Shown here piece by piece: positions 63,026 to 64,000 of a stretch of 64,000 bases of DNA. Positions within the stretch are counted from its first letter, which is position 1. Every line of letters starts with the position of its first letter. Made by a program: the position numbers and the translations under genes. This DNA is from Parvimonas sp035282405 (GTDB lineage Bacteria > Bacillota > Clostridia > Tissierellales > Peptoniphilaceae). The stretch spans positions 62,001 through 126,000 of the forward strand of contig NZ_JAYKBP010000002.1 of NCBI RefSeq assembly GCF_035282405.1, read 5' to 3'. The notes under the pieces are model-generated. The model had not been told where the DNA came from. It was given only the letters and a program-made list of their open reading frames with translations, and did no database searches.

Positions 63026-63631
63026 CTACCAATCTCTTCTTAAGTTTCTTTCTTCTATCTCTCTTTTAGTCGCTTCATAAACTTTCTCATATATTTTATC
63101 ACCATAATCTGCAAAATATTTTTCTTTGTAAGTTTCAAGCTTCTGTAGTTCCTCTTTTTCGATTATTCCCTCACAAAAATAGCATCCTGCTTCCATTGCT
63201 AAATATAGATTTGCATAATTTTTAAGAACAGAATCTTTCAATAATTCCTTACACCTTATATATTTTACCTCATAAAAGTAACTTAGTTCCGCCACAGTTA
63301 GATAGATTAAATACATTTCTAGGTTATAAAAATCTTTTTTTAAGTATTCATCTATATGATATAAAACCTTTCTTGTAAGTCTCCAATTCATGTCTTTATA
63401 AAAGCGATGATAAAATTCGTCCTTTATAAGACTAATATAAAATCTGTACAATTCTCCTGTTCTATTATAATCATTATTTTCTTCCATATTTTTTACTAAT
63501 TCTAATCTATCCTTTGTTTCTTGCTCATATATCTCTTTTTTTTTCTCTTTACCTTCTCCTATTTCTTCATATAATTTTTTATATTTTATTTTCATGTTTT
63601 CATATTTTTTCTTGTATTCTTGATATTCCAC
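63026..63631 (-). CDS. Tandem unknown-family gene, copy 1
   Basis: 201 residues from a GTG behind AAAAGGAG; the other copies use ATG. Same layout as copy 2, differing mainly around residues 120-150 (YFYEVKYIRCKELLKDSV, AMEAGCYFCEGIIEKEEL). It is the first of the series and the only one with a clear promoter (63690-63718), so all four may be one transcript. The clustered differences resemble an array that diversifies its surface, but no function is known. Confidence 0.7.
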   Translation of the reverse strand: MEYQEYKKKYENMKIKYKKLYEEIGEGKEKKKEIYEQETKDRLELVKNMEENNDYNRTGELYRFYISLIKDEFYHRFYKDMNWRLTRKVLYHIDEYLKKDFYNLEMYLIYLTVAELSYFYEVKYIRCKELLKDSVLKNYANLYLAMEAGCYFCEGIIEKEELQKLETYKEKYFADYGDKIYEKVYEATKREIEERNLRRDW

Positions 63632-63689
63632 AACTTACTCCTTTTACTCAAATTAGATTTTTATTCTTTTTGAGACTTTTATTAACTCA

Positions 63690-63718
63690 ATTATAGCATA
63701 TAATTATTGAATTTACAA
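63690..63718 (-). promoter_or_regulatory. Promoter of the tandem array
   Basis: Minus strand TTGTAA (63713-63718), 17-bp spacer, TATAAT (63690-63695), about 60 bp before the GTG of copy 1. On the plus strand a separate TATAAT at 63824-63829 probably serves the divergent gene at 63928. The rest of 63632-63927 shows no gene. Confidence 0.65.
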
Positions 63719-63927
63719 CGATAATCTATAAATATATTACAAAACCTACAGTTCTATTTTTACAATATAAAAGTTAAAAAAACTAAAAATTTTATATTAT
63801 CTTAATTTTATGGTATAATTAATGTAGTTTTATGCCTTGTTGTAAAGCTATATTAATATTATTTTGAAAAACAAGATAAAATCAATTTATATAAAAATCA
63901 AAATGATTATTCTTTGAGGAGGTTTTT

Positions 63928-64000
63928 ATGTCAGAGAAAAAAATTAAAGGTGCACATCCTAATCCCAAAAAAGGGAAGGAGATAAATAGTGTACAATATC
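63928..64000 (+). CDS. Start of an unidentified gene (cut by window end)
   Basis: Twenty-four codons begin MSEKKIKGAHPNPKKGK behind a strong GAGGAGG site. The frame is open to the window edge. Too short to assign. It is divergent from the tandem array. Confidence 0.6.
   Translation, partial: MSEKKIKGAHPNPKKGKEINSVQY

Noticed and set aside
60689..63631. Tandem repeats considered as a CRISPR-like array
   Set aside because: The repeat unit is a whole gene plus spacer of about 750 bp, not short repeats with unique spacers.

Overview
The window is about 64 kb of very AT-rich DNA with closely packed genes, AGGAGG-type ribosome binding sites and TTGACA/TATAAT-like promoters. Gene content (WXG100/LXG type VII secretion, WhiA, Prp plus an N-terminally extended L27, lipobox lipoproteins, no outer-membrane genes) indicates a low-GC Gram-positive Firmicute. 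An anaerobic coccus of the Peptoniphilaceae, such as Parvimonas, fits, but that placement is inference. No rRNA, tRNA or CRISPR array was seen.

About 0.2-27.3 kb is a type VIIb secretion locus read leftward. The machine has the canonical order esxA, esaA, essA, esaB, essB, essC (26.1 to 16.3 kb). It is followed by a DUF4176 protein, two small helical LXG partners and two LXG effectors with near-identical N-terminal halves but different C-terminal toxins: an HNH/WHH-like nuclease and a CdiA-CT/tRNase-like endonuclease. Downstream (0.2-10.5 kb) lies a graveyard and reservoir of immunity genes: SMI1/KNR4, ankyrin, Imm33 (DUF2185), Imm70, an Imm48-like gene, an orphan toxin C-terminus, and copies of an unrecognised family with a GGFETADDSK motif. 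That family has six copies in the window, the sixth lying just upstream of esxA. Copies usually sit directly behind the endonuclease toxin tail, whether whole, orphaned or reduced to a remnant, which suggests it is the cognate immunity family. Several immunity genes are broken by single-base homopolymer changes. The units are separated by a repeated terminator-promoter block that gives each its own transcription.

About 27.5-43 kb is chromosomal backbone: a secreted 3D-domain wall protein, an EamA transporter, gcvH, guaB, then leftward operons (ribF-galE-MATE-ywlG-phosphotransferase; a heterodimeric ABC exporter with an Mrp ATPase) and a choloylglycine-hydrolase-family gene.

About 43-46.9 kb is an insertion beside whiA. 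It is bounded by a duplicated 3' end of whiA and holds a second, truncated T7SS-type toxin, a membrane-anchored immunity-like protein (TipC-like) and an IS3-family element whose left end cuts off the toxin's N-terminus.

About 46.9-60.5 kb is backbone again: whiA with a Nudix gene, ychF with a lipoprotein, a FecBCD-type ABC operon carrying an embedded methyltransferase, a VanY-like gene with an internal stop, rpmF, ackA, plsY, der and rpmA-prp-rplU with an L21-type leader. From 60.7 to 63.6 kb four tandem copies of an unknown gene occur, the last frameshifted. A dispersed palindromic REP-like element recurs at gene ends (42.9, 54.2 and 57.4 kb, with a scrap at 32.6 kb).
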